The translations under genes and the position numbers were made by a program. A model generated the notes under the pieces. That model saw nothing but the letters and a program-made list of their open reading frames with translations, ran no database searches and was not told where the DNA came from. A DNA stretch of 40,536 nucleotides from Pseudomonadota bacterium (GTDB lineage Bacteria > Pseudomonadota > Gammaproteobacteria > Pseudomonadales > Halieaceae), in the NCBI GenBank assembly GCA_002862405.1, contig PKCZ01000034.1:1-40536 (forward strand), in the 5' to 3' direction. Below, one piece after another: positions 20,683 to 27,889 of the stretch (within the stretch, counting starts at the first letter, position 1; each line of letters starts with the position of its first letter).

Positions 20683-21524
20683 CGGAGTGCTTTTTCTCCG
20701 GATACAACCGTTTGCATAATCAGGGTATTGATCGTCATCGGACCAACACCACCTGGAACGGGTGTGTAAGCCGAGACCCGATCAACCAACGGCCCGAGTT
20801 CAATGTCGCCGACCCCACCCGGGTGATAGCCCGCATCCACAACAACTGCACCGTCTTTTATCCAGTCGGCGCGAATAAACTCGGGTCGCCCGACAGCACC
20901 AACAATCACATCGGCTTGTTGAATGTGCGATTCGAGGTTTTGCGTTCTGGAGTGGCAGATGGTAACGGTTGCGTTCGCCTGGAGCATCATCATGGCCATA
21001 GGCTTGCCGAGAATGGGACTTCTTCCAACAACAACAGCGTGCTTACCTGAGAGTTCAATCTCATAGTGTTCCAGAAGACGCATGATGCCTTGTGGCGTTG
21101 CACACCCGTAAGCTGCTTCACCCATACTCATTCGACCAAAGCCCAAGCAGGTCACGCCGTCGACGTCTTTCGCAAGCGCTATCATATCGAAGGCAGCTCG
21201 CTCATCGATGTGAGCGGGGACGGGGTGCTGAAGTAAAATACCATGAACATCCGGATTCGCGTTGAGTTGCTCGATTTCCCTTAGCAAGTCATTGGTCTTG
21301 ATAGAGGCGGGGAGTTCGATGGCTAATGACTCCATGCCGATGCGTCTGCATGCATTTGCCTTCATTTTGACGTAGGTAGCGGAAGCAGGGTCATCGCCCA
21401 CCAAAATGGTGGCGAGTACAGGGGTTCTATCGCCTGTATTTGCTTTAAGCGATTCGAGACGCTCCGCGAGATTAGCCTCGGTCAGCTGCGCTACGTGTTT
21501 TCCATCGAGAAGCGTGGCCGGCAT
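20679..21524 (-). CDS. folD: Methylenetetrahydrofolate dehydrogenase / cyclohydrolase
   Basis: FolD interconverts 5,10-methylene-THF, 5,10-methenyl-THF and 10-formyl-THF. The conserved catalytic segment is [14 protein letters not shown] (Tyr and Lys near residues 51-55). [11 protein letters not shown] lies near residue 100. The NADP-binding segment is [17 protein letters not shown], and the end carries [18 protein letters not shown]. The 281 residues are typical. It lies head-to-head with the tRNA-Pro promoter region, as in Pseudomonas, where folD precedes a tRNA cluster. Confidence 0.96.
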   Translation of the reverse strand: MPATLLDGKHVAQLTEANLAERLESLKANTGDRTPVLATILVGDDPASATYVKMKANACRRIGMESLAIELPASIKTNDLLREIEQLNANPDVHGILLQHPVPAHIDERAAFDMIALAKDVDGVTCLGFGRMSMGEAAYGCATPQGIMRLLEHYEIELSGKHAVVVGRSPILGKPMAMMMLQANATVTICHSRTQNLESHIQQADVIVGAVGRPEFIRADWIKDGAVVVDAGYHPGGVGDIELGPLVDRVSAYTPVPGGVGPMTINTLIMQTVVSGEKALR

Positions 21525-21594
21525 AAAAAATCCCCCCCATTTTTTGGCGCAATTGTTTCAGAATTCAAATATCGGGGAAAGGCGATTTCTGCAA

Positions 21595-21624
21595 TTGACC
21601 CAGCGACCGCAAACCTTGTAGACT
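21595..21624 (+). promoter_or_regulatory. Predicted promoter of the tRNA-Pro / tRNA-His transcript
   Basis: A -35 box TTGACC (21595-21600) and a -10 box TAGACT (21619-21624) are separated by 18 bases. The following bases (CGCCGCCCGCG) form a GC-rich discriminator, a feature typical of stringently controlled stable-RNA promoters. The expected start near 21631 is about 30 bases before tRNA-Pro. Confidence 0.7.
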
Positions 21625-21630
21625 CGCCGC

Positions 21631-21660
21631 CCGCGAGATGTTGAACATCGCGCCTTTTTT
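21631..21660 (+). other. Terminator-like hairpin in the tRNA-Pro leader
   Basis: The stem CGC-GATGT / ACATC-GCG with loop TGA and a two-base bulge (21632-21652) is followed by CC and six T, ending at the first base of tRNA-Pro. It looks like an intrinsic terminator placed between promoter and tRNA. It may be a leader trimmed by RNase P or an attenuator. It is visible in sequence; its function is inferred. Confidence 0.5.
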
Positions 21661-21737
21661 CGGGGTGTAGCGCAGTCTGGTAGCGCGCCTGCTTTGGGAG
21701 CAGGATGTCGGGGGTTCGAATCCCTCCTCCCCGACCA
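21661..21737 (+). tRNA. tRNA-Pro (anticodon UGG)
   Basis: The cloverleaf is complete with an encoded CCA end. The anticodon loop TTTGGGA, between stems CCTGC and GCAGG, gives anticodon TGG followed by G37. The D stem is GCGC/GCGC and the T loop TTCGAAT. The acceptor stem CGGGGTG / CTCCCCG contains one U-U mismatch at pair 6-67; the other six pairs are canonical, including the proline-typical C1-G72. Confidence 0.95.
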
Positions 21738-21741
21738 CTTT

Positions 21742-21765
21742 TTCGGCCATATAGCCACGGCCGAA
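21742..21765. repeat. Inverted repeat in the tRNA-Pro / tRNA-His spacer
   Basis: TTCGGCC and GGCCGAA form a perfect 7-bp inverted repeat around a 10-base loop. No T run follows on either strand in the right place, so a simple terminator is unlikely. It may be a processing hairpin between the two tRNAs, or a scar where a third tRNA used to be. Confidence 0.6.
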
Positions 21766-21790
21766 GGTCTTGGGTTATCACCCAGTCAGT

Positions 21791-21867
21791 GGTGGCTGTA
21801 GCTCACCAGGTAGAGCACCGGATTGTGGCTCCGGAGGTAGTGGGTTCGAGACCCATCAGCCACCCCA
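21791..21867 (+). tRNA. tRNA-His (anticodon GUG)
   Basis: The gene encodes the extra 5' G(-1) opposite C73 that is unique to tRNA-His (GGTGGCTG at the 5' end, CAGCCACC before CCA). The anticodon loop TTGTGGC, between CCGGA and TCCGG, gives GTG. The D stem is GCTC/GAGC and the T arm TGGGTTCGAGACCCA. CCA is encoded. It lies 53 bases after tRNA-Pro and is probably co-transcribed with it. Confidence 0.96.
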
Positions 21868-21884
21868 TCTTTCGTCGATGATGA

Positions 21885-22340
21885 TCAGGCCGCTACGGTC
21901 GGAATAAGGTCATTTTGTGCCCCCCTGATCAAGTCTTCCGCACGTTCCAGAGCCACCTGCGCCGGAGAGATTTTCCGCGACTGCGCCTCCGTCAGAACCT
22001 AATTGAGTCCATCATCGATCGCTGCTACCCCAGCGTCGATATTTTCCTGTGTGTGGCCATGTCTTCGATGATAGACGTCAATGACACCACCCGCGTTAAC
22101 CAATTAATCAGGACAATACAAAATTCCCGCATTGGCCAGTCGCATGTCATCTTCCTGGGTCAACAGCTGATTGTTGGCTGCACCTGCGATGACGGACGTA
22201 TTAAGATTTGGAATAGACCATTCATTGAGCACTCCGCCAAGTGCACATGGAGCAAAAACGTCGCAGTTGCCAATGAGTAACTGGTCAAAACGCCACTGAG
22301 CTACCCATCGCAACACAGCTTTAGTGGCGCCGGCATCACC
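21885..22340 (-). pseudogene. Leucine/valine dehydrogenase-type remnant (C-terminal part, two in-frame stops)
   Basis: Read on the - strand, one frame shows the NAD-domain end of a Glu/Leu/Phe/Val dehydrogenase: NCDVFAPCALGGVLNEWSIP, then SVIAGAANNQLL, then GILYCPD, and after a TAA stop (22104-22106) LVNAGGVIDVY. A second stop, TAG at 21999-22001, follows DDGLN. The frame then continues through KISPAQVALERAEDLI to TGA at 21885. No frameshift is needed. The N-terminal catalytic domain is missing: the frame begins right after the P450 stop codon. At the first stop, the family's Tyr codon (PDYVINAGG) has become TAA. The ORF track shows only the 70-aa piece 22104-22316. A live enzyme would deaminate branched-chain amino acids; this copy cannot. 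Confidence 0.82.
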
Positions 22341-23729
22341 TCAGCCTGGTACCGCCACCTGAGTCGGGCGCTTGGCTCCTTTGCCATACAGATTGACCTT
22401 CAGGCTCGAGATGGCGTGGACTAAGATAATGGGCTCGATTTTCTGTTTTCCTGTCCAATGGATATTTGGAAAACGCTCAAGAATGCGCTCGAAGGCCATT
22501 TTCAGCTGCATTTGCGCGATACGGTTGCCTAAGCACCGATGCACACCATGACCAAACGCCACGTGTTTCTCCACATTATCGCGCGTTAAATCAAAGACAT
22601 CGGGGTTTGGGAAGACCGACGGGTCTCGATTTGCGGCGCCGTACCACATGATGATTTTTTCATTTTCGGCAATACGTTGCCCTGCGATTTCTGTGTCCTC
22701 AGTCGCCGTCCGACGCATATGCATGACGGGTGACGTCATGCGCAGCGCCTCGTGTGACATTCGGTCAATCAAAGACGGGTCATCAATTACCATTTGCCGC
22801 TGCTGCTTGAATTCGGTCATCAGCCGGATGGTGCCGGAAAGGGAATTACGCGTGGTGTCGTTACCCGCAAAAATGATCAGCAGCCACGAGCCGTCCAGAT
22901 AGTTCTGCGACAGAGGTTTGCCATCAAGCGTGGCGTTTGCAATGACTGTCAGAAGATCTTGCCGTGGATTCTTGATTCTGTCCGCCATGACACGTTCGCC
23001 GTAATTGAACATATCCTCAAGCATCTGATTGAACCTAAATAGGAACATGGGCTCGGCCATAAACATTCGGAACGGGTGAGTCAGGAACTGAGGGGCAAGC
23101 TCGAGGTAGTGCATCCACTTGATGATATCCGGCCGATCTTCCTCATCGACGCCCAGCATTTCACACAGCGTGAACATTGGCAGCTCGGTCGAGAACATCT
23201 TGGCGAAGTCGACCTCCGGGCCTTGCCGCTCCATATTATCAAGTAGCTCGTCAATTTTCTTACCAACAAGTTCTTTGAGGGTCTCCACGTATTTGGGAAA
23301 GAAGAATTCGGACTGCTGCAAACGGAGATCTCGATGCACATCGGCGTCGAGGTTAATCAACGAATTGTGCGCGGCATACATCAACCGGTCCGCTTTGCCG
23401 CTGGCAGGTAATACAGCCATGTGCATACTGCCGCGTTGAGAGGAGAAAATCTTTGGGTTCAGCTCTACGTGCTTAACGTCATCATAGCGAGAGACCGACC
23501 AGAAACCGGACGTCGGCTTTCGACCTTCAGTCCACATAACAGGGGATTCTTCACGCATTCGGCGGTAATAGTCGAACGGTTGCCCGCGGGTCCACGCATT
23601 GGTTGATCCCAGATTGAAGCCTTTTAACCGCTGATAAATCTCAGGGTAAAGAGGGTCGGTAGCACCCGTATCGACAAAAATATCATCGCTGACGGATGCG
23701 TAATGGTCGATATTTTGAGGCTGATTCAT
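22341..23729 (-). CDS. Cytochrome P450
   Basis: This is a soluble bacterial P450 monooxygenase of 462 residues. The oxygen-binding I-helix motif is FAGNDTTRNS. The ExxR motif is HEALRMTSP. The heme loop is FGHGVHRCLGNRIA, with the cysteine ligand at about residue 399. AGNDTTRNS resembles clades that oxidise sterols, fatty acids or alkanes (CYP125/CYP153-like), but I cannot assign the subfamily or substrate. I chose ATG 23729, with AAGG 6-7 bases upstream; the ORF track starts 16 codons earlier at a TTG. Its tail (KGAKRPTQVAVPG) ends in a TGA directly joined in frame to the dehydrogenase remnant, so the C-terminus may be affected by the same rearrangement. No ferredoxin or reductase gene lies nearby. 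Confidence 0.9.
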   Translation of the reverse strand: MNQPQNIDHYASVSDDIFVDTGATDPLYPEIYQRLKGFNLGSTNAWTRGQPFDYYRRMREESPVMWTEGRKPTSGFWSVSRYDDVKHVELNPKIFSSQRGSMHMAVLPASGKADRLMYAAHNSLINLDADVHRDLRLQQSEFFFPKYVETLKELVGKKIDELLDNMERQGPEVDFAKMFSTELPMFTLCEMLGVDEEDRPDIIKWMHYLELAPQFLTHPFRMFMAEPMFLFRFNQMLEDMFNYGERVMADRIKNPRQDLLTVIANATLDGKPLSQNYLDGSWLLIIFAGNDTTRNSLSGTIRLMTEFKQQRQMVIDDPSLIDRMSHEALRMTSPVMHMRRTATEDTEIAGQRIAENEKIIMWYGAANRDPSVFPNPDVFDLTRDNVEKHVAFGHGVHRCLGNRIAQMQLKMAFERILERFPNIHWTGKQKIEPIILVHAISSLKVNLYGKGAKRPTQVAVPG

Positions 23730-23942
23730 AGCTGGCCTTGGTGAGTTTATTGAGCTGCTGGCGCGTAGATTAACCAAAAATGATCGCCATGGACTAGATC
23801 CGTCCAGCTTTTCTCCATTTGTTTAAACCTGAGTCACTGATAAGTGTTGTTTAACCGACTCCTGCCTATTGAGGAGCATTGTTTGGACTACCGTGTCTGG
23901 GCCGGTTACTGTGTATCCAATACGTTCTCGCTGGGGGCAATC

Positions 23943-24059
23943 ATGTTCAAAAATGAAACAGAGCGTACTTTCGTATTGGTCATGCTGATCTGCGGGTTTG
24001 CGCTGCTTTGGATGACGTTGAAAGACGCCGCATTCGCGGGCTACCGACGGTTCCAGTAA
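23943..24059 (+). CDS. Small membrane protein, 38 codons, hypothetical
   Basis: The short ORF begins MFKNETERTFVLVMLICGFA with GGGGGC five bases before ATG 23943. It has one hydrophobic segment (about residues 9-23), then a short basic tail ending GYRRFQ. The ORF track extends it to GTG 23844, but the extra 33 codons lack membrane character and a ribosome site. It lies between the divergent P450 gene and the methyltransferase gene. I do not recognise the family. It could be a small membrane protein of the P450 region, or chance. Confidence 0.4.
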   Translation: MFKNETERTFVLVMLICGFALLWMTLKDAAFAGYRRFQ

Positions 24060-24122
24060 ATGATGAGGTGTTGGGTAGCGCCAACATCAGAAATGAAATA
24101 ATAAGAAAAGCGGGTTACAACA

Positions 24123-24746
24123 ATGGGTGAACAAGCCGACATACACGTCAAAATTCTAACTGCAGCGTCTACCGACGAGCTAATGGAGGTTTACGACGGT
24201 TGGGCAGATCGATACGACCGTGAATTGCTGGAAGACTGGGGGTATACCAGTCCTCAGAAAGCGGTGCAGCTACTCGTAGAGGCAATGGACTCCCCAGAGC
24301 TAGCGGTATTGGATGCCGGTTGCGGTACTGGGTTGGTGGGTGTCCTGCTAAAAGAAGTGGGAATGTCATCTCTAACGGGCATTGACTACTCACCAGGGAT
24401 GCTCGCTGAGGCGGAGAGGAAAGGAGTCTATGATGCGCTCCATACTATGGATATGAATCTGCCTCTGATGGTGCCATCGGCTAGCTATGATGCGGTGACC
24501 TGCATCGGCACGTTCACGTCGACCCATGTAAAACCCGAGGCGGTTAAAGAGCTTGCGCGGGTTACACGCTCTGGTGGTGTGCTGGTGTTCACGGTGAGAG
24601 ACGATTACTGGCAGTCGACGAACTTCATTGATTTGGTGATCGAATTACATGTCTCAGGCGTCGCGCGAATCGAACAAATAAGACGCGAGCCCTATATTCA
24701 CTCCGAAGGCTCTGAATGCCGTTTTGTTGTCTTGAGAGTGTGTTGA
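24123..24746 (+). CDS. Class I SAM-dependent methyltransferase
   Basis: The 207-residue protein has a Rossmann methyltransferase fold. Motif I is VLDAGCGTGLVG (about residues 62-73), and the post-I acidic residue is in TGIDYSPGMLAEA. The N-terminal segment VYDGWADRYDRELLEDWGY resembles METTL27/WBSCR27-like proteins. The final strands are present (GGVLVFTVRDDYW). No substrate-specific motif is seen. It starts at ATG 24123, 63 bases after the small ORF. A regulatory gap of about 250 bases separates it from the acyl-CoA dehydrogenase gene, so they probably have separate promoters. Confidence 0.85.
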   Translation: MGEQADIHVKILTAASTDELMEVYDGWADRYDRELLEDWGYTSPQKAVQLLVEAMDSPELAVLDAGCGTGLVGVLLKEVGMSSLTGIDYSPGMLAEAERKGVYDALHTMDMNLPLMVPSASYDAVTCIGTFTSTHVKPEAVKELARVTRSGGVLVFTVRDDYWQSTNFIDLVIELHVSGVARIEQIRREPYIHSEGSECRFVVLRVC

Positions 24747-24941
24747 AGCTTGGGATTGACCATTTTTTTAGGCAAAACAGCCACGCAAATGCCAAGTATG
24801 GCGAATCGCGCATGCGGTGCTCTGCTGAGTGATGGCTCGCTCACTAACGATTGGCGAGATCCCTTTTATTCAACAAATACTGCTATAACTTGCGTCGACT
24901 AACTAGTAGGCAAAGAACAAGAGAACGAAGAGAGACCAACG

Positions 24942-24965
24942 TTAGTAACTATAAAAATTAGTAAC
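24942..24965. repeat. Two direct TTAGTAAC copies in the acyl-CoA dehydrogenase leader
   Basis: TTAGTAAC occurs at 24942-24949 and 24958-24965, 16 bases apart, inside an A-rich leader (AAAAAAATAAATAA). The gap 24747-24999 otherwise holds no gene. A weak -10-like TATAACT is at 24884-24890, and a clear ribosome site AGAGGT lies before ATG 25000. The repeats might be a regulator site or low-complexity chance. Confidence 0.3.
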
Positions 24966-24999
24966 GAAAAAAATAAATAACGGTAAAAAGAGGTTACCC

Positions 25000-26226
25000 A
25001 TGATCGATTTTGAAATACCCGAGGAAACCAAGTTAGTCCGAGGCATTGTGCGAGAGTTTGTGCATGAGGTCTGCATTCCGGCCGAAAAGGGCCTTACAGT
25101 GGATACCTATGACGAAATACTCTCTGACCTTCGTCAAAAAGCGCGAGCCAAAGGACTTTGGTGTCCTTTTTTCCCAGTCGAATGGGGTGGTATGGGCCTT
25201 AAGCCTTTGGCAAACGCGTTAGTGCAGATGGAATTAGGTGAGTCGATTCTAGGAGCCCTCGCTTTAAACACCCAAGGTCCTGATGATGCGACCATGATGA
25301 CTTTGTTGCACCACGGCACCGAGTACCAGCACGAAGCCTTCCTCAAGCCTCTCGTGGCAGGTGAGAAACGAGTTTGCTACGCCATGACTGAGAAAGGAGG
25401 TGGCGCAGATGCAACGGGGATGAAAACATCGGCGGTCGAAGACGGGGATAATTACGTGCTGAACGGCGATAAGTGGTACATCTCGTCGGCAAACGTCGCC
25501 AATATCGCCGTGGTTATGGCGAAGACCGACCCCGACGCACCGCGACATCAGCAGTTTTCGACCTTTATCGTGGAGTTGCCTAATCCCGGTTTCAAAATTC
25601 TCCGGAATATCGACACCATGCATCGTCACACACCGCTGGGTGAGCGATTAGGTGCAGCCCACTGCGAGATCGAGATTAACAATCTGATTGTGCCAAAGGC
25701 GAATTTACTGGGGGGACGGGGTCAAGGGTTCAACATGGGCCAACACCGCCTTGGCTACGGTCGTTTACGGCATGGCATGCACAACGTTGCTAAAGCACAA
25801 CGAGCGCTCGACATGGCGGCCAAACATGTAGTGGAGCGAGAGACGTTCGGGAAAAAGCTCTCTGACCGTCAAAGTGTGCAGTTCATGCTGGCGGATTGTG
25901 CGGCCGAGATTTACAAAGCGCGTCTCATGCTGATGCATATTGCCTACAAGGCAGAGAACGGGCTCGATATGACTCAGGAAAACTCGATTGCCAAAATATT
26001 TTTGGCCAATATGGTCCACCAGGTCGTGGATACCGCGCTCCAGCTCCATGGGTCACTCGGGTACTCGCGAGACACACCGCTGGCAGATTGGTACACATCG
26101 ATTCGAAGCCAGCGTTTGGTCGACGGGCCCGATGAAGTTCACCGCTGGAAAGTGGGGAAAAATGTACTGCGGGCCTATGAGCGAGATGGTACAACTGCGA
26201 TGGCTGCGGGTGGTGACTTACTTTAA
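25000..26226 (+). CDS. Acyl-CoA dehydrogenase (ACAD10/11-like)
   Basis: This is a flavin-dependent acyl-CoA dehydrogenase of 408 residues. The N-terminal helical domain begins MIDFEIPEETKLVRGIVREF. The FAD-binding middle strand region includes CYAMTEKGGGADATGMKTSA and NGDKWYISSANVA. The C-terminal helical domain contains RETFGKKLSDRQSVQFMLAD and QLHGSLGYSRDTPLADWY. The end, RLVDGPDEVHRWKVGKN, has the DGPDEVH form seen in ACAD10/11-like members instead of GGTSEI. Substrate chain length cannot be read from sequence. Its ribosome site AGAGGT is good. Together with the P450 it suggests fatty-acid or sterol side-chain catabolism, which is inference. Confidence 0.93.
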   Translation: MIDFEIPEETKLVRGIVREFVHEVCIPAEKGLTVDTYDEILSDLRQKARAKGLWCPFFPVEWGGMGLKPLANALVQMELGESILGALALNTQGPDDATMMTLLHHGTEYQHEAFLKPLVAGEKRVCYAMTEKGGGADATGMKTSAVEDGDNYVLNGDKWYISSANVANIAVVMAKTDPDAPRHQQFSTFIVELPNPGFKILRNIDTMHRHTPLGERLGAAHCEIEINNLIVPKANLLGGRGQGFNMGQHRLGYGRLRHGMHNVAKAQRALDMAAKHVVERETFGKKLSDRQSVQFMLADCAAEIYKARLMLMHIAYKAENGLDMTQENSIAKIFLANMVHQVVDTALQLHGSLGYSRDTPLADWYTSIRSQRLVDGPDEVHRWKVGKNVLRAYERDGTTAMAAGGDLL

Positions 26227-26320
26227 TTTCACGGTCGGCCTGTTGCATGCAGTTTCGGCGTATAGAGCGTAAGATCTTTAAATCGGACGAAGGTTGTAAG
26301 AAATAAAAGCGAGGTGTGTT

Positions 26321-26734
26321 GTGTCAAATACGTTCCACTTAGCGGTACCTGCAGGCGACTTAGCGTCGACGATTCCTTTTTACACGGAGGTTCTAGGCTG
26401 TGCTACGGGCAACAGCGAAGAGGGAAAATGGATTGATATCAATTTCTGGGGTAACGAGCTGACATTGCATCAGAGTGAGGAGCAATTGTCGGGTGTTCGC
26501 CACGATGTCGACATGGGCAATGTCAGCGTTCCGCACTTTGGCGCGCATATGCCGGAGGCGGAATTTCAGGCGCTCAAGCAACGAATTGAATCCAGCCAGT
26601 TTGATTATCTAGACCAGCCCTATCGTCGATTTAAAGGCACTGAATTTGAACAGGAGACGTTTTTCATTTCGGACCCGAACGGTAACGTGCTCGAGATGAA
26701 AACGATGGTGAATCCGAGCGTTTTATTCGACTAG
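26321..26734 (+). CDS. VOC (glyoxalase/dioxygenase) superfamily protein
   Basis: This 137-residue protein carries one vicinal-oxygen-chelate fold with two beta-alpha-beta-beta-beta modules. The N-terminal FHLAVPAGDLASTIPFYTEVLGC is the family opening, with a metal-ligand-like His. A central LTLHQSEE and the C-terminal SDPNGNVLEMKTM, with a metal-ligand Glu, follow. It resembles a family of single-domain VOC proteins of unknown substrate often annotated as bleomycin-resistance-like; that name should not be taken as function. It starts with GTG 26321 preceded by GAGGTG. It lies 94 bases after the acyl-CoA dehydrogenase gene. Confidence 0.85.
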   Translation: MSNTFHLAVPAGDLASTIPFYTEVLGCATGNSEEGKWIDINFWGNELTLHQSEEQLSGVRHDVDMGNVSVPHFGAHMPEAEFQALKQRIESSQFDYLDQPYRRFKGTEFEQETFFISDPNGNVLEMKTMVNPSVLFD

Positions 26735-26764
26735 CGAGCGGTTTATAGAATTCGCTGACGTAAA

Positions 26765-26841
26765 TGGCGCGCCCACCAGGACTCGAACCTGGAACCTCAT
26801 GCTTAGAAGGCACGTGCACTATCCAGTTGTGCTATGGGCGC
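26765..26841 (-). tRNA. tRNA-Arg (anticodon UCU)
   Basis: On the - strand the acceptor stem GCGCCCA / TGGGCGC is perfect. The D stem is GCAC/GTGC. The anticodon stem CGTGC / GCATG, with one G-U pair, holds the loop CTTCTAA, giving TCT. The T stem is CCAGG/CCTGG. CCA is encoded. From memory, in Pseudomonas-like genomes this tRNA lies between tRNA-Pro and tRNA-His; here it stands alone, 4.9 kb away and inverted. Confidence 0.95.
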
Positions 26842-26873
26842 GGGGCGCGGAAGTATCGCACAATCAAACGCGG

Positions 26874-27191
26874 TTATTCCACGATATCGCGACCTTGACA
26901 GTCCTTTCCGGGTACCGGTTTTTCAGTCCAGATTTGTAACAACTGCATGATGGCTGTGACGGCCGCTATGAGCAGGCAGCAGATTTGAATGGTGCGCGGT
27001 AACGACTCTGTTAACCCCACCTCAACAAGGATGCCTGTAACCGCAAGACAGTAGGCCGTCACCAGTGCTCTTGCCGTATTAGGAGCGCGTGAATCCGCAG
27101 CGCCCTCATGCATTGAATGACTGAGCCGAAAGCCCAACCAGAGACCGACGAATGCGGCTATGAGCCACAGCGGAATAGAGGCATGAGTCAT
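26874..27191 (-). CDS. Small membrane protein, hypothetical
   Basis: The 105-residue protein has about three predicted membrane segments: PLWLIAAFVGLWLGF, ALVTAYCLAVTGILVEVGL and IQICCLLIAAVTAIMQLLQIW. A short polar tail follows (EKPVPGKDCQGRDIVE). I do not recognise the family and see no catalytic motif. It lies between tRNA-Arg and the tetR gene on the same strand as the efflux operon, 89 bases after tetR, so it could be a distal member of that transcript or independent. The start at ATG 27191 is supported only by a weak GGACGG upstream. Confidence 0.6.
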   Translation of the reverse strand: MTHASIPLWLIAAFVGLWLGFRLSHSMHEGAADSRAPNTARALVTAYCLAVTGILVEVGLTESLPRTIQICCLLIAAVTAIMQLLQIWTEKPVPGKDCQGRDIVE

Positions 27192-27280
27192 GTGGTTAAC
27201 CGTCCATTTGCTGAGTGAAACTTAACTGCTGCCAGCAATTTATAAAACCTGCGTCACCGAGTCGAGTCCAGTGCGCCGAC

Positions 27281-27889
27281 TTAAACATTTACGTTTAAGA
27301 TTGCCCGGGTGGCGGTGCGTAGCATGGCTTCGGCGTCTGCGTCGTGGTCAAAGGTGTCCAACAAGCGGTTGTGTTGCAGCGTGGCAATGCCATGCGCGGC
27401 TGACCATAATAGCGTTGCGGTCTGTAACGAGGTCTCTACAGACTCGGGACGTTGCTTTCGCAAGTAAAGCTCGATTGCTTCGTGAAGCACCTGAAACCCT
27501 GTTCGCTTCGCACGTGCCTCCGCTCTTCGCTCTTCAGCGTCTCCATGGTTTTCCCACATCAGGCCAAAAAACGCTTTTTTGTCCATAGCGAAACGCAGAT
27601 ATGCGGACCCAAGCGCGTCAATGTGAGCGAGGGTGCCAGGAGCGACAGAATCTTGCGCGTCCGTGGTGTATTCCATGATGCCAATATGGGCAAGCTCCCT
27701 TACTGCTGTAAGCAGAGCATCCTTGTCCTTAAAGTGACGGTAGAGGGCTGGCGAGCTAACTCCTACCCGTTTTGCTACCTGTGCAATGGTGATGTCGTAG
27801 CTGCCGATGCTTTCGATGAGTTCAGCAGCTGCAGTGATGGCGCAATTGCGCAAATCACCGTGGTGGTAGGGCGCAACCGATTGGTTCAT
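27281..27889 (-). CDS. TetR family transcriptional regulator
   Basis: This is a TetR-type repressor of 202 residues. The N-terminal helix-turn-helix is ITIAQVAKRVGVSSPALYRHF followed by KDKDALLTAV. The C-terminal ligand-binding domain is of the type often called TetR_C_13/WHG-like (FGLMWENHGD, ATLLWSAAHGIATLQHNRLL). Its ATG overlaps the RND gene stop by four bases, so it is the last gene of the MFP-RND-tetR operon and very likely autoregulates it. The likely binding sites are the two palindromes in front of the MFP gene. The ligand is unknown. Confidence 0.92.
   Translation of the reverse strand: MNQSVAPYHHGDLRNCAITAAAELIESIGSYDITIAQVAKRVGVSSPALYRHFKDKDALLTAVRELAHIGIMEYTTDAQDSVAPGTLAHIDALGSAYLRFAMDKKAFFGLMWENHGDAEERRAEARAKRTGFQVLHEAIELYLRKQRPESVETSLQTATLLWSAAHGIATLQHNRLLDTFDHDADAEAMLRTATRAILNVNV

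Noticed and set aside
21915-22280. 121-codon + strand ORF after tRNA-His
   Set aside because: The opposite strand reads as a recognisable leucine dehydrogenase remnant over the same bases, so this is its shadow.
21738-26764. Genomic island inserted at a tRNA
   Set aside because: No integrase, transposase or repeated tRNA 3' end (att duplication) was found, so a mobile island is not supported; rearrangement fits better.
27280-27299. Inverted repeat CTTAAAC-ATTTAC-GTTTAAG at the tetR 3' end
   Set aside because: It is AT-rich, overlaps the last tetR codons, lacks a T run for a terminator and does not match the operator half-site; it may be chance.
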